From positions 248,001 to 312,000 of the forward strand of contig NZ_SHKO01000004.1 in the NCBI RefSeq assembly GCF_004217095.1: a stretch of 64,000 bases of DNA, given 5' to 3'. The stretch is from Advenella incenata. Its GTDB lineage: Bacteria; Pseudomonadota; Gammaproteobacteria; Burkholderiales; Burkholderiaceae_B. Under the pieces are notes generated by a model. The model searched no databases, was not told the DNA's origin, and was given only the letters and a program-made list of their open reading frames with translations. Below, piece after piece: positions 63,898-64,000 of the stretch (its first letter is position 1; the number at the start of each line of letters is the position of its first letter). A program made the translations under genes and the position numbers.

Positions 63898-64000
63898 ATG
63901 TCTGAAATTACTGGAAGCTGCTTATGCGGGGAATGCCAATATGAAAGCGGGGCAGAGCCTTTGAATATTAGAGTGTGCCATTGCAATCAATGCCAGAAGG
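63898..64000 (+). CDS. GFA-family zinc protein, N-terminal part
   Basis: The frame opens at the ATG at 63898 and runs off the window. It reads MSEITGSCLCGECQYESG, then CHCNQCQK, the first two zinc-ligand motifs of the GFA fold. AAGGGTGGGG lies upstream as a ribosome-binding site. It lies 130 bases after the previous GFA gene and is clearly a separate, diverged member. Confidence 0.8.
   Translation, partial: MSEITGSCLCGECQYESGAEPLNIRVCHCNQCQK

Overview
The window looks like a chromosomal segment of a betaproteobacterium of the Alcaligenaceae (Bordetella/Advenella-like). The reasons are the four tripartite-tricarboxylate 'Bug' receptor genes, the core order ndk-rlmN-rodZ-ispG-hisS-yfgM-bamB-der-hisC-hfq-hflX-hflK-hflC-hisZ-purA, the rpsU-dnaG-rpoD block, and a sigma-70 with a long Lys/Ala-rich N-terminus. 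Genus is inference only.

Layout. (1) 1-16.9 kb is accessory catabolism. A minus-strand operon encodes a three-subunit molybdenum hydroxylase (FAD, 2Fe-2S and molybdopterin subunits) with an alpha/beta hydrolase, an enoyl-CoA hydratase-like protein, a CoxG-like protein and a Bug receptor cut by the window edge; a LysR regulator is divergent. Next come an AaeXAB-like efflux operon with a divergent AraC regulator, and a LysR / MmgE-PrpD / Bug / quinone-oxidoreductase cluster. (2) 17-22.1 kb holds a tiny lipoprotein gene, hairpins and an ectoine/5-hydroxyectoine operon (ectR-ectA-ectB-ectC-ectD) closed by a strong terminator. (3) 22.3-28.9 kb holds a zeta-toxin-like kinase with a small partner, then an IclR regulator, a self-sufficient CYP116B-type P450 and a Bug receptor, then an aldo/keto reductase. 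(4) 29.2-53.3 kb is dense housekeeping: valS, ndk, RNA methylation, isoprenoid and histidine synthesis, outer-membrane assembly, ribosome assembly, hfq/hfl genes, purA and the rpsU-dnaG-rpoD operon. (5) From 53.5 kb a tRNA-Ile2(CAU) gene marks the edge of an island-like region. It holds an integrase remnant, a HicAB pair, a gene-poor stretch with four intrinsic terminators, GFA-family genes and a CoA-dependent module (CoA transferase, Bug, enoyl-CoA hydratase, IclR, racemase-like CoA transferase). That module is flanked by two direct copies of part of a hypothetical gene, one of them broken.

A recurring plan is visible: a local regulator (LysR or IclR), an orphan Bug solute receptor and one or two catabolic enzymes form a self-contained cassette. 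It occurs four times here with different chemistry: Mo-hydroxylase, MmgE/PrpD plus oxidoreductase, P450, and CoA transfer. Bug receptors usually bind small carboxylates, so each cassette probably handles a different organic acid, but no substrate can be read from the sequence.
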